DNA of 5,225 nucleotides from Spirochaetia bacterium (GTDB taxonomy: Bacteria; Spirochaetota; Spirochaetia; Treponematales; Breznakiellaceae): positions 1-5,225 of the forward strand of contig BOBW01000108.1 of NCBI GenBank assembly GCA_026002595.1, in the 5' to 3' direction. Below, piece after piece: positions 1 through 5,045 of this stretch; position 1 is the stretch's first letter, and every line of letters starts with the position of its first letter. The translations under genes were made by a program, and so were the position numbers. The notes below the pieces were generated by a model, which made no database searches, was not told the origin of the DNA, and was given only the letters and a program-made list of their open reading frames with translations.

Positions 1-2
1 TC

Positions 3-116
3 CGAAGTTATTTATCGACCTGTGCCAAGCATACTGTTTCTGCTGCTGACGCTTTGACCATTCTGTTCGATGGCAAGTTGCCTGGTTTCGTCGGAAATGT
101 TGCTTTAAAGGGCTGA
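3..116 (+). CDS. tnpC: IS66-family transposase, C-terminal fragment (partial)
   Basis: The frame is open from the window edge to TGA at 114-116 and gives the last 37 residues of a protein (…SYLSTCAKHTVSAADALTILF…). The pattern S-x3-T-C followed by a V, a short gap and a helical leucine-containing stretch resembles the small C-terminal element that follows the DDE domain in IS66 transposases, recalled from family knowledge and not tested by alignment. The stop codon lies inside the terminal inverted repeat, which supports this being the last gene of the IS. The catalytic region is outside the window. It could be only a spurious open frame, but the position against the IS end argues for the transposase. 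Confidence 0.55.
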   Translation, partial: RSYLSTCAKHTVSAADALTILFDGKLPGFVGNVALKG

Positions 117-124
117 ATGGTTAC
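111..124 (-). repeat. IS66 terminal inverted repeat, right (IRR)
   Basis: The 14-bp sequence ends in TTAC and is a perfect inverted match to 5048-5061. The match runs to 15 bp if the adjacent target-site base is counted. A perfect 15-bp inverted match is unlikely by chance in 5 kb, and the GTAA terminus is the IS66 hallmark. Confidence 0.8.
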
Positions 125-132
125 AAATAAAT
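125..132. repeat. Target-site duplication copy 1 (AAATAAAT)
   Basis: These eight bases directly abut the right end of the left IS copy and are identical to 5040-5047, which directly abut the left end of the right IS copy. Eight bp is the usual IS66 duplication length. Both copies face inward to the cassette array, the arrangement expected if the window goes round from one side of a single insertion to the other. Confidence 0.75.
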
Positions 133-157
133 ATAATTAAAGTACGGCCCAAACTTC

Positions 158-326
158 GCCTAACATACGCTATACGCTGCGCCGCAGTAGCGGCTTGGCC
201 TACAGAAAAACGCAGTCGGCCTTTGGCCTTTGTGCGTTTTTTCTCCGGCACATTTTTGCGGTTGCTGGAAACCTGCGGTTTCCTTTATCGCAACCGCAAA
301 AACGTCGTATAGCTTTCACGTTATGC
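158..326 (+). other. attC: attC1 recombination site (169 bp, subtype I)
   Basis: R'' is GCCTAAC (158-164) and R' is GTTATGC (320-326), with the recombination point after G320. L'' GCTATACG pairs with L' CGTATAGC, and the spacers (ATAC, TTTCAC) stay unpaired. Between them are an A-rich/T-rich hairpin (206-214 with 233-241, with an inner GGCC/GGCC stem) and an apical hairpin (253-265 with 290-302). The site is nearly identical to attC3, with 8 differences by eye. By its R'' context it belongs to the Fic cassette that ends at 5047. It accounts for most of the gene-free stretch 117-422. Confidence 0.92.
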
Positions 327-367
327 GCAATTTTTTTGAGTTATTTTGAAAATATTAAAAAAAATAG

Positions 368-395
368 TTGACAAATTATATAACTATGCTATATC
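368..395 (+). promoter_or_regulatory. Candidate sigma-70 promoter of cassette A
   Basis: TTGACA (368-373) is a perfect -35 element. It is followed after 16 bp by TATATC (390-395) as the -10, about 28 bp before the start codon. The promoter lies inside the cassette, so expression need not depend on an upstream integron promoter. Confidence 0.55.
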
Positions 396-422
396 TTTTT
401 TTCATACTATAAGAGGTGTGGT

Positions 423-1295
423 ATGTTTGGTAAACGGAGTGATGGCACAAAGGTAACTGGGTTGGACGGTACAACACTGCTCCTGCCTTTATTTGCATCG
501 TCAAGAGCAGACTCGGTAAATTATTGTATGCTTGATGTCGATGCCGCTCCCATGGACGCCTTTATCGAAAGAAAACTGGCGGAAGGGATTAAATATTCGT
601 ATATGGATATAACCATTGCAGTCCTTGTCCGGCTGTTCAAGAAATATCCGAATCTGAACCGATTTGTCGTCGCAGGGCGAATTTGGCAGCGAAACTGGAT
701 TGAACTTTCCATGATAGTAAAAAAATCCTTTCGCCCGGATGCCGAAGAGACATCCCTCTCCACCCGTTTTACCGGTAATGAAACACTGGCGGAAGGCAAA
801 AAGCTGATAGACGACGATATTAACGCCGCGCTTAACACGCAAAATTCCATGGACAATGAGCGTGACGGCCTCGCAAAAATACCGCTTCCGATTTTGAAAC
901 TTGTAATATGGGGACTGAAAGTAGGCGACCGCTTCGGAATACTAACACCGGGCTTTATGAAAGCAAGTCCATTTCACTGCAGTTTTTGGGTCACCAACCT
1001 GAAAAGCATCGGTCTTCAGGCAATTACACATCACTTATTTGATTTTGGAACCTGCGGCTTTTTCCTCGCATTAGGCAAAGAAACCTATGAACCGAAAGTA
1101 AACCCGGAAACCGGAACCATCGAAATCGCTAAAATAGTAAAAATGGGCATTTCGATGGACGACCGCCTTCTCGATGGGCTTTCTTTTAGCCATATAATGA
1201 AAAGTGCTAGACGTATGTTTGCTGACCCGGCAATCCTGGAACGCCCGTTACGGGAAGATGAAATCCAATCCGCTGGAGTAAAAAAGTATTTATGA
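423..1295 (+). CDS. Orphan 2-oxoacid dehydrogenase E2-like acyltransferase (CAT-like fold)
   Basis: This 290-residue protein matches the catalytic-domain family of 2-oxo acid dehydrogenase acyltransferases and chloramphenicol acetyltransferase-like enzymes. The N-terminal part contains SYMDITIAVLVRLFKKYP and LNRFVVAGRIW, typical of the acyltransferase core helix and strand. Residues 184-197 (FHCSFWVTNLKSIG) correspond to the E2 TI(S/T)NLGxxG segment, and residues 245-252 (MDDRLLDG) to the HRxxDG active-site motif. There is no lipoyl or subunit-binding domain, so it is not a normal dehydrogenase core subunit. The catalytic His position is Asp247, which I recall also in other stand-alone members (DERxxDG), so it may be a family trait and not decay. 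AGAGGTG just upstream serves as ribosome-binding site for ATG 423. The gene is visibly more GC-rich than the Fic and toxin-antitoxin genes. Substrate unknown; cytoplasmic. Confidence 0.8.
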   Translation: MFGKRSDGTKVTGLDGTTLLLPLFASSRADSVNYCMLDVDAAPMDAFIERKLAEGIKYSYMDITIAVLVRLFKKYPNLNRFVVAGRIWQRNWIELSMIVKKSFRPDAEETSLSTRFTGNETLAEGKKLIDDDINAALNTQNSMDNERDGLAKIPLPILKLVIWGLKVGDRFGILTPGFMKASPFHCSFWVTNLKSIGLQAITHHLFDFGTCGFFLALGKETYEPKVNPETGTIEIAKIVKMGISMDDRLLDGLSFSHIMKSARRMFADPAILERPLREDEIQSAGVKKYL

Positions 1296-1342
1296 AAAAT
1301 GGAAGAAATAAAATAAAAAATATTGTAAAGCAAAAAAACTGC

Positions 1343-1514
1343 GCATAACATACGGTTTGCGGTTCGGGGCTAAAGCCCCTCCGGGTTCCGTTCGCCTAGG
1401 TCAGTCGCTACGCTCCTTCCCACGGCTCACTCCACCCACATTTTTTGCGGCGCTGGAACGCTTCGCGTTCCTTTATCGCGCCGCAAAAAACGTCGCAAAC
1501 CTTTCACGTTATGC
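1343..1514 (+). other. attC: attC2 recombination site (172 bp, subtype II)
   Basis: R'' GCATAAC (1343-1349) and R' GTTATGC (1508-1514) are perfectly complementary. L'' GGTTTGCG pairs with L' CGCAAACC. The interior holds a GGGGCT/AGCCCC hairpin near 1367 and an apical hairpin: TTTTTT plus GCGGCGC (1441-1453) paired with GCGCCGC plus AAAAAA (1478-1490), with a GGAACGC/GCGTTCC tip. The interior differs from attC1 and attC3 but has the same architecture. It fills the gap 1296-1588 apart from a short AT-rich trailer and the next promoter. Confidence 0.93.
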
Positions 1515-1552
1515 GCCATATTTTTGAAATTTCTGTATAAAAAAGTATACAC

Positions 1553-1581
1553 TTGACTAAATTTTCATAATTATATAGGAT
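1553..1581 (+). promoter_or_regulatory. Possible promoter of cassette B
   Basis: TTGACT (1553-1558) is a good -35. TAGGAT (1576-1581) lies at 17-bp spacing but would give an almost leaderless message; TATATA (1572-1577) is better placed for translation but only 13 bp from the -35. AGGA (1577-1580) also suits a ribosome-binding site 8 nt before ATG 1589. The exact -10 is unresolved. Confidence 0.35.
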
Positions 1582-1588
1582 AAAACCC

Positions 1589-3070
1589 ATGAATAAGCTG
1601 TTTTATGGCGATAATCTTACAATAATGAAAAAAATGTCTTCAGAATCTGTTGCTTTAATATATCTTGATCCGCCGTTCAACAGTAACAGAAGTTACAATC
1701 TCTTGTATAAAAACACCACCGGATTGCCTATTCCAGAGCAAACAGAGGCATTTTGCGATACGTGGGAAATGGATTTTGAAAAATCAGAACTTGCATCCGA
1801 TATTCCCCATATAATGCAGGAATATGGTATAAACGCCGACACTGTTCACTTCTGGCATTATATGGTAGAAGCGTTGAAAATGACGGATACGAAATTGCTT
1901 GCTTATCTCGTGTATATGACGGTGCGGATTATTGAAATGTATCGGCTGTTGACGAAAAGCGGTTCGCTCTATTTGCATTGCGACCCGACTGCCAGCCACT
2001 ACTTAAAAGTAATAATGGATGGAATTTTTGGGCATAAAAATTTCAAGAATGAAATTGTCTGGCATTATTCGGGATGGAATAAAAAACTCAAAGATAAATT
2101 TGAGAGTCGGCATGATGTCATTTTATATTATGCAAAAGGTGATAACTCAACGCAGTTTAATGGATATTCAATCCCATGGGAAAATGAAACTGAATACATA
2201 AAAACGCGCAAGCAAAAAGTTCTTGTTGATGAAAACGGTGATAAATACGTTATGTCTGATGCCGGAAATGGGAAAAGAATAAAGCGTTATATCAAAGATG
2301 CATTGAAATATGGTTCACCGATTGATGATGTTTGGAACATTGATAAAATAAATAATAGTTCTAAAGAACGCCTTGGCTACCCTACACAAAAACCAATCGC
2401 GTTACTAGAACGTATTATTCAAGCGTCTTCAAAAGAAGGCGATGTTGTGTTCGATCCATTCTGTGGTTGCGGTACAACAGTTGAAGCATCTATTAGAAAT
2501 AATCGGCAATGGGTAGGGTGTGATATTGCGATTCACTCAATCAGGCTCATACAAGATACGAGAATAAAAAAGTATGCACTTGTTGAAGGAAAAGATTATA
2601 CAATCGAGGGAATTCCGCAATCGACAGAACAGGCGCAATATTTGTTTGAACAAGACCCATTTCAATTTCAACATTGGTCAATTGAAAAGACCGGAGGCTT
2701 CTGTTCAAATCGAAAGACAGGGGACAGTGGAATTGACGGGCGAATATATTTTGAAGCAGGAAACAAACTTTGCAGTATGGTTTTATCGGTAAAAGGCGGT
2801 AATATAAAACCTACCGACATTCGGGATTTACGCGGGGTTTTGGAACGGGAATCCGATGTAGAAATGGCTGGATTTATTTCATTGCATGAACCGACAAAAG
2901 CTATGATACAAGAAGCAGACGCGGCAGGATATTATGAATATCAGGGAGTAAAATATCCTCGCATACAATTATTAACCATTACTCAAATATTTGAAGGGAA
3001 AACATGGTATTGCCCATCTGTTGTTAAGGCACAACGGAAAGAAGGTGGACAAACATATTTAAATATTTAA
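1589..3070 (+). CDS. Beta-class DNA methyltransferase fused to a restriction-endonuclease-like domain
   Basis: This 493-residue protein methylates an exocyclic amino group in DNA, probably adenine-N6, and may also cut. The catalytic motif IV DPPF (27-30) comes first, and the SAM-binding motif DPFCGCGTT (289-297) follows late, the order of beta-class amino-methyltransferases. GYPTQKP (263-269) is the conserved stretch before the SAM motif. The middle (about 150-250) probably holds target recognition. The tail (about 355-480) carries GDSGIDGRI with Asp383 and, 17 residues on, SVKGG with Lys402. This is a Mrr-like PD-(D/E)xK pattern with Ser400 where Glu or Gln is usual, and such tails recur in related methyltransferases. 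It may be a one-protein modification-restriction system, or a methyltransferase with a DNA-binding tail; cleavage is inference. No separate restriction gene is present. AGGA 8 nt upstream supports ATG 1589. Confidence 0.93.
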   Translation: MNKLFYGDNLTIMKKMSSESVALIYLDPPFNSNRSYNLLYKNTTGLPIPEQTEAFCDTWEMDFEKSELASDIPHIMQEYGINADTVHFWHYMVEALKMTDTKLLAYLVYMTVRIIEMYRLLTKSGSLYLHCDPTASHYLKVIMDGIFGHKNFKNEIVWHYSGWNKKLKDKFESRHDVILYYAKGDNSTQFNGYSIPWENETEYIKTRKQKVLVDENGDKYVMSDAGNGKRIKRYIKDALKYGSPIDDVWNIDKINNSSKERLGYPTQKPIALLERIIQASSKEGDVVFDPFCGCGTTVEASIRNNRQWVGCDIAIHSIRLIQDTRIKKYALVEGKDYTIEGIPQSTEQAQYLFEQDPFQFQHWSIEKTGGFCSNRKTGDSGIDGRIYFEAGNKLCSMVLSVKGGNIKPTDIRDLRGVLERESDVEMAGFISLHEPTKAMIQEADAAGYYEYQGVKYPRIQLLTITQIFEGKTWYCPSVVKAQRKEGGQTYLNI

Positions 3071-3097
3071 AAAAATTATTGTAAGCAAAAATACGGC

Positions 3098-3266
3098 GCA
3101 TAACATACGCTATACGCTGCGCCGCAGTAGCGGCTTGGCCTACGAAAAAACGCAGTCGGGCTTCGCCCTTTGTGCGTTTTTTCTCCGGCACATTTTTGCG
3201 GTTGCTGGAAACCTACGGTTTCCTTTATCGCAACCGCAAAAACGTCGTATAGCTTTCACGTTAGGC
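3098..3266 (+). other. attC: attC3 recombination site (169 bp, subtype I)
   Basis: R'' is GCATAAC (3098-3104) and R' is GTTAGGC (3260-3266), with one non-complementary position. The L boxes are GCTATACG/CGTATAGC as in attC1. The site has the same length and almost the same sequence as attC1, offset by exactly 2940 bases. The internal stem GGGC-TTC-GCCC (3158-3168) replaces GGCC-TTT-GGCC of attC1 by a compensatory pair change. It separates the methyltransferase gene from the oppositely oriented toxin gene. Confidence 0.93.
3144..3183. terminator. Possible bidirectional terminator inside attC3
   Basis: GAAAAAACGCA (3144-3154) pairs perfectly with TGCGTTTTTTC (3173-3183) and encloses a GGGC/GCCC stem. 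On either strand the stem ends in a run of six T, the form of an intrinsic terminator working both ways. It sits between two convergent genes (methyltransferase + and toxin -), where that would be useful. A purely structural role in attC folding is the alternative. Confidence 0.4.
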
Positions 3267-3289
3267 GAAATATTTTTGCCAATTTTTTG

Positions 3290-3709
3290 TTAAAAATATT
3301 GATAATTATCCCAATATTCCTTAGGTGTTATAATTTTTGTTTTCTTGTATTGTGCAAATGTGAAATCATTTGTATTTCCTGTTATTAGAAAATCAGCAGA
3401 ACAAATATCTGCAAGTTCTAATAGCATATTATCTTTTTTATCGGAAATTATATCTAATTCTATTTCAGGAATAAACTTTTTTGATTTTAGCATAATGGTA
3501 GTAAGTAATGTTTCTGCGCGAACTAGAAAATCTTTATAAATGGAAAATTTAGAACGATGTAAAACTTCATAATACTCATAGAGAAGCTTTTCTGATGTGC
3601 AAATTTGTATTTTATCTTCAATAAAGAGTTCATATACAATTCGGTATGGATAACTCTTTTGTATTAACGAAGAAACAAATACATTTGTATCAATAATAAT
3701 ATTATGCAT
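3290..3709 (-). CDS. PIN-domain toxin (VapC-like ribonuclease)
   Basis: This 139-residue protein belongs to the PIN-family toxins of toxin-antitoxin systems. It opens with IIIDTNVF, giving acidic Asp7. Glu45 (LLYEYYEVL), Asp93 (KDNMLLELA) and Asp115 (TGNTNDF) complete the expected metal-binding acidic set of a PIN ribonuclease. The family cleaves RNA in the cytoplasm and is silenced by the cognate antitoxin. The start ATG (3709-3707) lies inside the antitoxin gene and overlaps its end by 8 nt (ATGCATAA), which implies translational coupling. The gene ends only about 30 bp from the cassette boundary and attC3. The RNA target cannot be predicted. It is less like small classic VapC and more like the PIN toxin family often annotated 'putative toxin component, PIN family'. 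Confidence 0.87.
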   Translation of the reverse strand: MHNIIIDTNVFVSSLIQKSYPYRIVYELFIEDKIQICTSEKLLYEYYEVLHRSKFSIYKDFLVRAETLLTTIMLKSKKFIPEIELDIISDKKDNMLLELADICSADFLITGNTNDFTFAQYKKTKIITPKEYWDNYQYF

Positions 3710-3920
3710 TGTTTCTCACTGCGTTAACCTCATTGGTAATTTCCTCCATAGACATCGATGAAAGTCCGTATCTGTCTGCAAGTTCAATACATTCATCCAA
3801 GTTTCGGCGCATTAATTCCTTGCTTACCATATCAAGAAAATCAGAAAAAGCAAGAATTTCACTTTTTATGCCAAATTTATCATATTCGATGTCAGAAATT
3901 GCAACATTGAGCATTTTCAT
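3702..3920 (-). CDS. Antitoxin of the PIN-toxin pair
   Basis: This 72-residue protein begins MKMLNVAISDIEYDKFGIK. The frame stays open upstream to 3974, but a strong GGAGG lies 9 nt before ATG 3920 and the -10 element lies at 3945-3950, so the longer start would precede the transcript; I chose 3920. It is small and charged, with a predicted helical middle (FSDFLDMVSKELMRRNLDECIELADRYGL), as expected of an antitoxin that folds on its toxin; I see no clear AbrB, RHH or HTH motif. It is directly upstream of, and overlaps by 8 nt, the PIN toxin gene, the usual antitoxin-first order. Its role is inferred mainly from this arrangement. In cassette arrays such pairs are known to penalise loss of the array. 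Confidence 0.82.
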   Translation of the reverse strand: MKMLNVAISDIEYDKFGIKSEILAFSDFLDMVSKELMRRNLDECIELADRYGLSSMSMEEITNEVNAVRNNA

Positions 3921-3944
3921 GTCATAATACCTCCATAATGTATT

Positions 3945-3974
3945 AGTATACGTTAATAATTTGGATAATGTCAA
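3945..3974 (-). promoter_or_regulatory. Promoter of the toxin-antitoxin pair
   Basis: On the minus strand TTGACA (3974-3969) is followed after 18 bp by TATACT (3950-3945), 25 bp before the antitoxin start. The -10 overlaps an imperfect dyad around GTATAC (3946-3951), a plausible autorepression site; that last point is inference. Confidence 0.65.
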
Positions 3975-4015
3975 TAGCTAAATCAAGAAAATTTGTAAAA
4001 GGGCAAAAATACTTC

Positions 4016-4190
4016 GCATAACATACGGTTTGCGGTTCGGGGCTAAAGCCCCTCCGGGTTCCGTTCGCCTAGGTCAGTCGCTTGCGCTCCTTCCCACGGC
4101 TCACTCCACCCACATTTTTGTTGCCCTGGTCTTTGCTTCGCAAAGCCCTTATTCGGGCAACAAAAACGTCGCAAACCTTTCACGTTAGGC
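4016..4190 (+). other. attC: attC4 recombination site (175 bp, subtype II)
   Basis: R'' GCATAAC (4016-4022) and R' GTTAGGC (4184-4190) differ from full complementarity at one position. The L boxes GGTTTGCG/CGCAAACC and the first half match attC2 closely. The apical hairpin is different: GTTGCCC (4120-4126) pairs with GGGCAAC (4155-4161) between T5 and A5, with a GGTCTTTGC/GCAAAGCCC tip. It occupies most of the gene-free stretch 3921-4304, the rest being promoters. Confidence 0.93.
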
Positions 4191-4254
4191 GAAATTTTGG
4201 CCTAATCTTATTGTAAAATAAAGAAAAAATCGACTCTTTTTTTAATAAAATGAC

Positions 4255-4283
4255 TTGCAGAAAATAATGAAATATAGTATAAT
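4255..4283 (+). promoter_or_regulatory. Promoter of the Fic cassette
   Basis: TTGCAG (4255-4260) and a perfect TATAAT (4278-4283) are separated by exactly 17 bp, with a start site expected near 4290, just before the AGGAG at 4292. It is the best promoter match in the window together with the toxin-antitoxin one. Confidence 0.68.
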
Positions 4284-4304
4284 AGGATATTAGGAGCATA
4301 TGGT

Positions 4305-5045
4305 ATGAATGAATTGGACGAAATTACCCAAAGAATGGAAATCATCAACGAAATAAGACCATTTGAAGGGATTTATTTACAACAAATCAACCAATTTTTT
4401 AAGATAGAAACAACTTATTCTTCTAATGCGATTGAAGGTAATACCTATACATTGGAAGAAACAAAAGTTATTCTTGAGGATGGTGTAACTATTGGAGGGC
4501 ATCCATTGCGTGAATTTTATGAAGTTGAAGGCCATGGAAAGGCTTATGATTATATGTTTTCATTGATAAAAAAAAGAGATATAACAGAAAAGGATATATT
4601 ATATTGCCATAATCTATTTAGTGGTAATATACCTGATTTTATTAGCCCTGGTGAATACAGAAATATTGAAGTGATAATAAGTGGAAGTAATAAAGTATTG
4701 ACAAAAGCAAAAAATGTCCCGATTGAAATGAAAAAATATATAGAATGGCTTAATGAAAATAGAAATAAAATTCATCCAGTTATGTTTGCTGCTGAGGCAC
4801 ACCGGCAATTAGTTAATATTCACCCTTTTACAGATGGCAATGGCAGAATATCAAGATTGGTAATGAATACATTTTTATATCAGGATAAATTGTTTCCTGT
4901 TTCAATTCCATTATTAAGACGAACGGATTATTATAATATATTAGAAAGGAATAATAGCACAGACTTTGGAAATTTTATCGCAGGACTTGAATTACAAACA
5001 ATAAAGGATTTGATGCGATTTTTACATTTGGAATATGAAAAATAA
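4305..5045 (+). CDS. Class II Fic domain protein (likely AMP transferase)
   Basis: This 246-residue protein carries the canonical Fic motif HPFTDGNGRISR (173-184). His173 is the catalytic base, Asp177 holds the metal, and GNGR binds the nucleotide phosphates. Fic enzymes usually transfer AMP from ATP to a hydroxyl of a target protein. An inhibitory motif of the (S/T)xxxE(G/N) type, SNAIEG (40-45), lies N-terminal to the Fic core, which makes it class II. Glu44 would block productive ATP binding until relieved, so no separate antitoxin is needed. There is no C-terminal winged helix, so it is shorter than many stand-alone Fic proteins of about 300-370 residues. AGGAG (4292-4296) is 8 nt before ATG 4305. 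The TAA stop lies within the target-site duplication, so the IS left the coding sequence intact. The target protein is unknown, and the gene is strongly AT-rich. Confidence 0.93.
   Translation: MNELDEITQRMEIINEIRPFEGIYLQQINQFFKIETTYSSNAIEGNTYTLEETKVILEDGVTIGGHPLREFYEVEGHGKAYDYMFSLIKKRDITEKDILYCHNLFSGNIPDFISPGEYRNIEVIISGSNKVLTKAKNVPIEMKKYIEWLNENRNKIHPVMFAAEAHRQLVNIHPFTDGNGRISRLVMNTFLYQDKLFPVSIPLLRRTDYYNILERNNSTDFGNFIAGLELQTIKDLMRFLHLEYEK

Larger units (their letters stand above)
1..124 (+). mobile_element. Right end of an IS66-family insertion sequence (partial)
   Basis: The segment ends in GGCTGAATGGTTAC (111-124), the exact reverse complement of GTAACCATTCAGCC at 5048-5061, where a second IS end begins. 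IS66-family elements characteristically have inverted repeats beginning GTAA and make 8-bp target duplications, and both features are seen here. The end of a transposase frame (3-116) runs into the inverted repeat. The transposase reads toward the cassette array. This is the 3' end of the same kind of element whose 5' end lies at 5048; whether they are one physical copy or two cannot be told from the window. Confidence 0.8.
321..1508 (+). mobile_element. Gene cassette A (E2-like acyltransferase)
   Basis: The cassette runs from the cut point in attC1 R' to the cut point in attC2 R'. It holds one promoter-equipped CDS and attC2. Its first bases (320-338) are complementary to 1331-1349 over 19 nt with a single mismatch (A330/C1339), so the beginning and attC belong to the same excisable circle. 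Confidence 0.88.
1509..3260 (+). mobile_element. Gene cassette B (methyltransferase-nuclease)
   Basis: The cassette is bounded by the R' cut points of attC2 and attC3. Its start (1508-1526) is complementary to 3086-3104 over 19 nt with one mismatch (A1518/C3094), which ties the 5' end to attC3 as one cassette. Confidence 0.88.
3261..4184 (+). mobile_element. Gene cassette C (toxin-antitoxin, reversed)
   Basis: The cassette is bounded by the R' cut points of attC3 and attC4. Its start (3260-3280) is complementary to 4002-4022 over 21 nt with two mismatches (A3270/C4012 and G3264/A4018). The second mismatch lies in the R box itself, where R'' reads GCATAAC against GTTAGGC. Unlike the other cassettes its genes read against attC orientation, so they depend on their own promoter. 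Confidence 0.88.

Noticed and set aside
253..302. Apical attC hairpin as a terminator
   Set aside because: The T run precedes and the A run follows the stem on both strands, the opposite of an intrinsic terminator.
158..326. attC-type repeats read as CRISPR units, REP elements or transposon ends
   Set aside because: The repeats are about 170 bp, imperfect, spaced by whole genes, and have the R''-L''-L'-R' order and G/TT cut context of attC sites.
501..856. Two open frames on the minus strand within the acyltransferase gene
   Set aside because: They overlap a well-supported plus-strand gene, have no ribosome-binding site of note and no recognisable motif; they are shadows.
423..1295. Calling the cassette A gene chloramphenicol acetyltransferase (cat)
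   Set aside because: The CAT HHxxxDG motif is absent and the core segments fit the E2-like stand-alone family better; only the fold is shared.
1085..1351. Minus-strand open frame of 88 codons over the end of cassette A
   Set aside because: It runs antisense to the acyltransferase end and into the attC2 R'' box; no motif seen.
1589..3070. Calling the methyltransferase a type III Mod subunit
   Set aside because: No Res-type helicase gene is adjacent, and the C-terminal nuclease-like tail points to a different, single-gene arrangement.
3170..3388. Plus-strand open frame of 72 codons
   Set aside because: It begins inside attC3 and ends in antisense of the toxin gene; it would cross a recombination cut point and shows no family features.
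3921..3974. Upstream extension of the antitoxin (18 more codons)
   Set aside because: The extension would begin in the -35 region of the promoter, while GGAGG sits correctly before ATG 3920.
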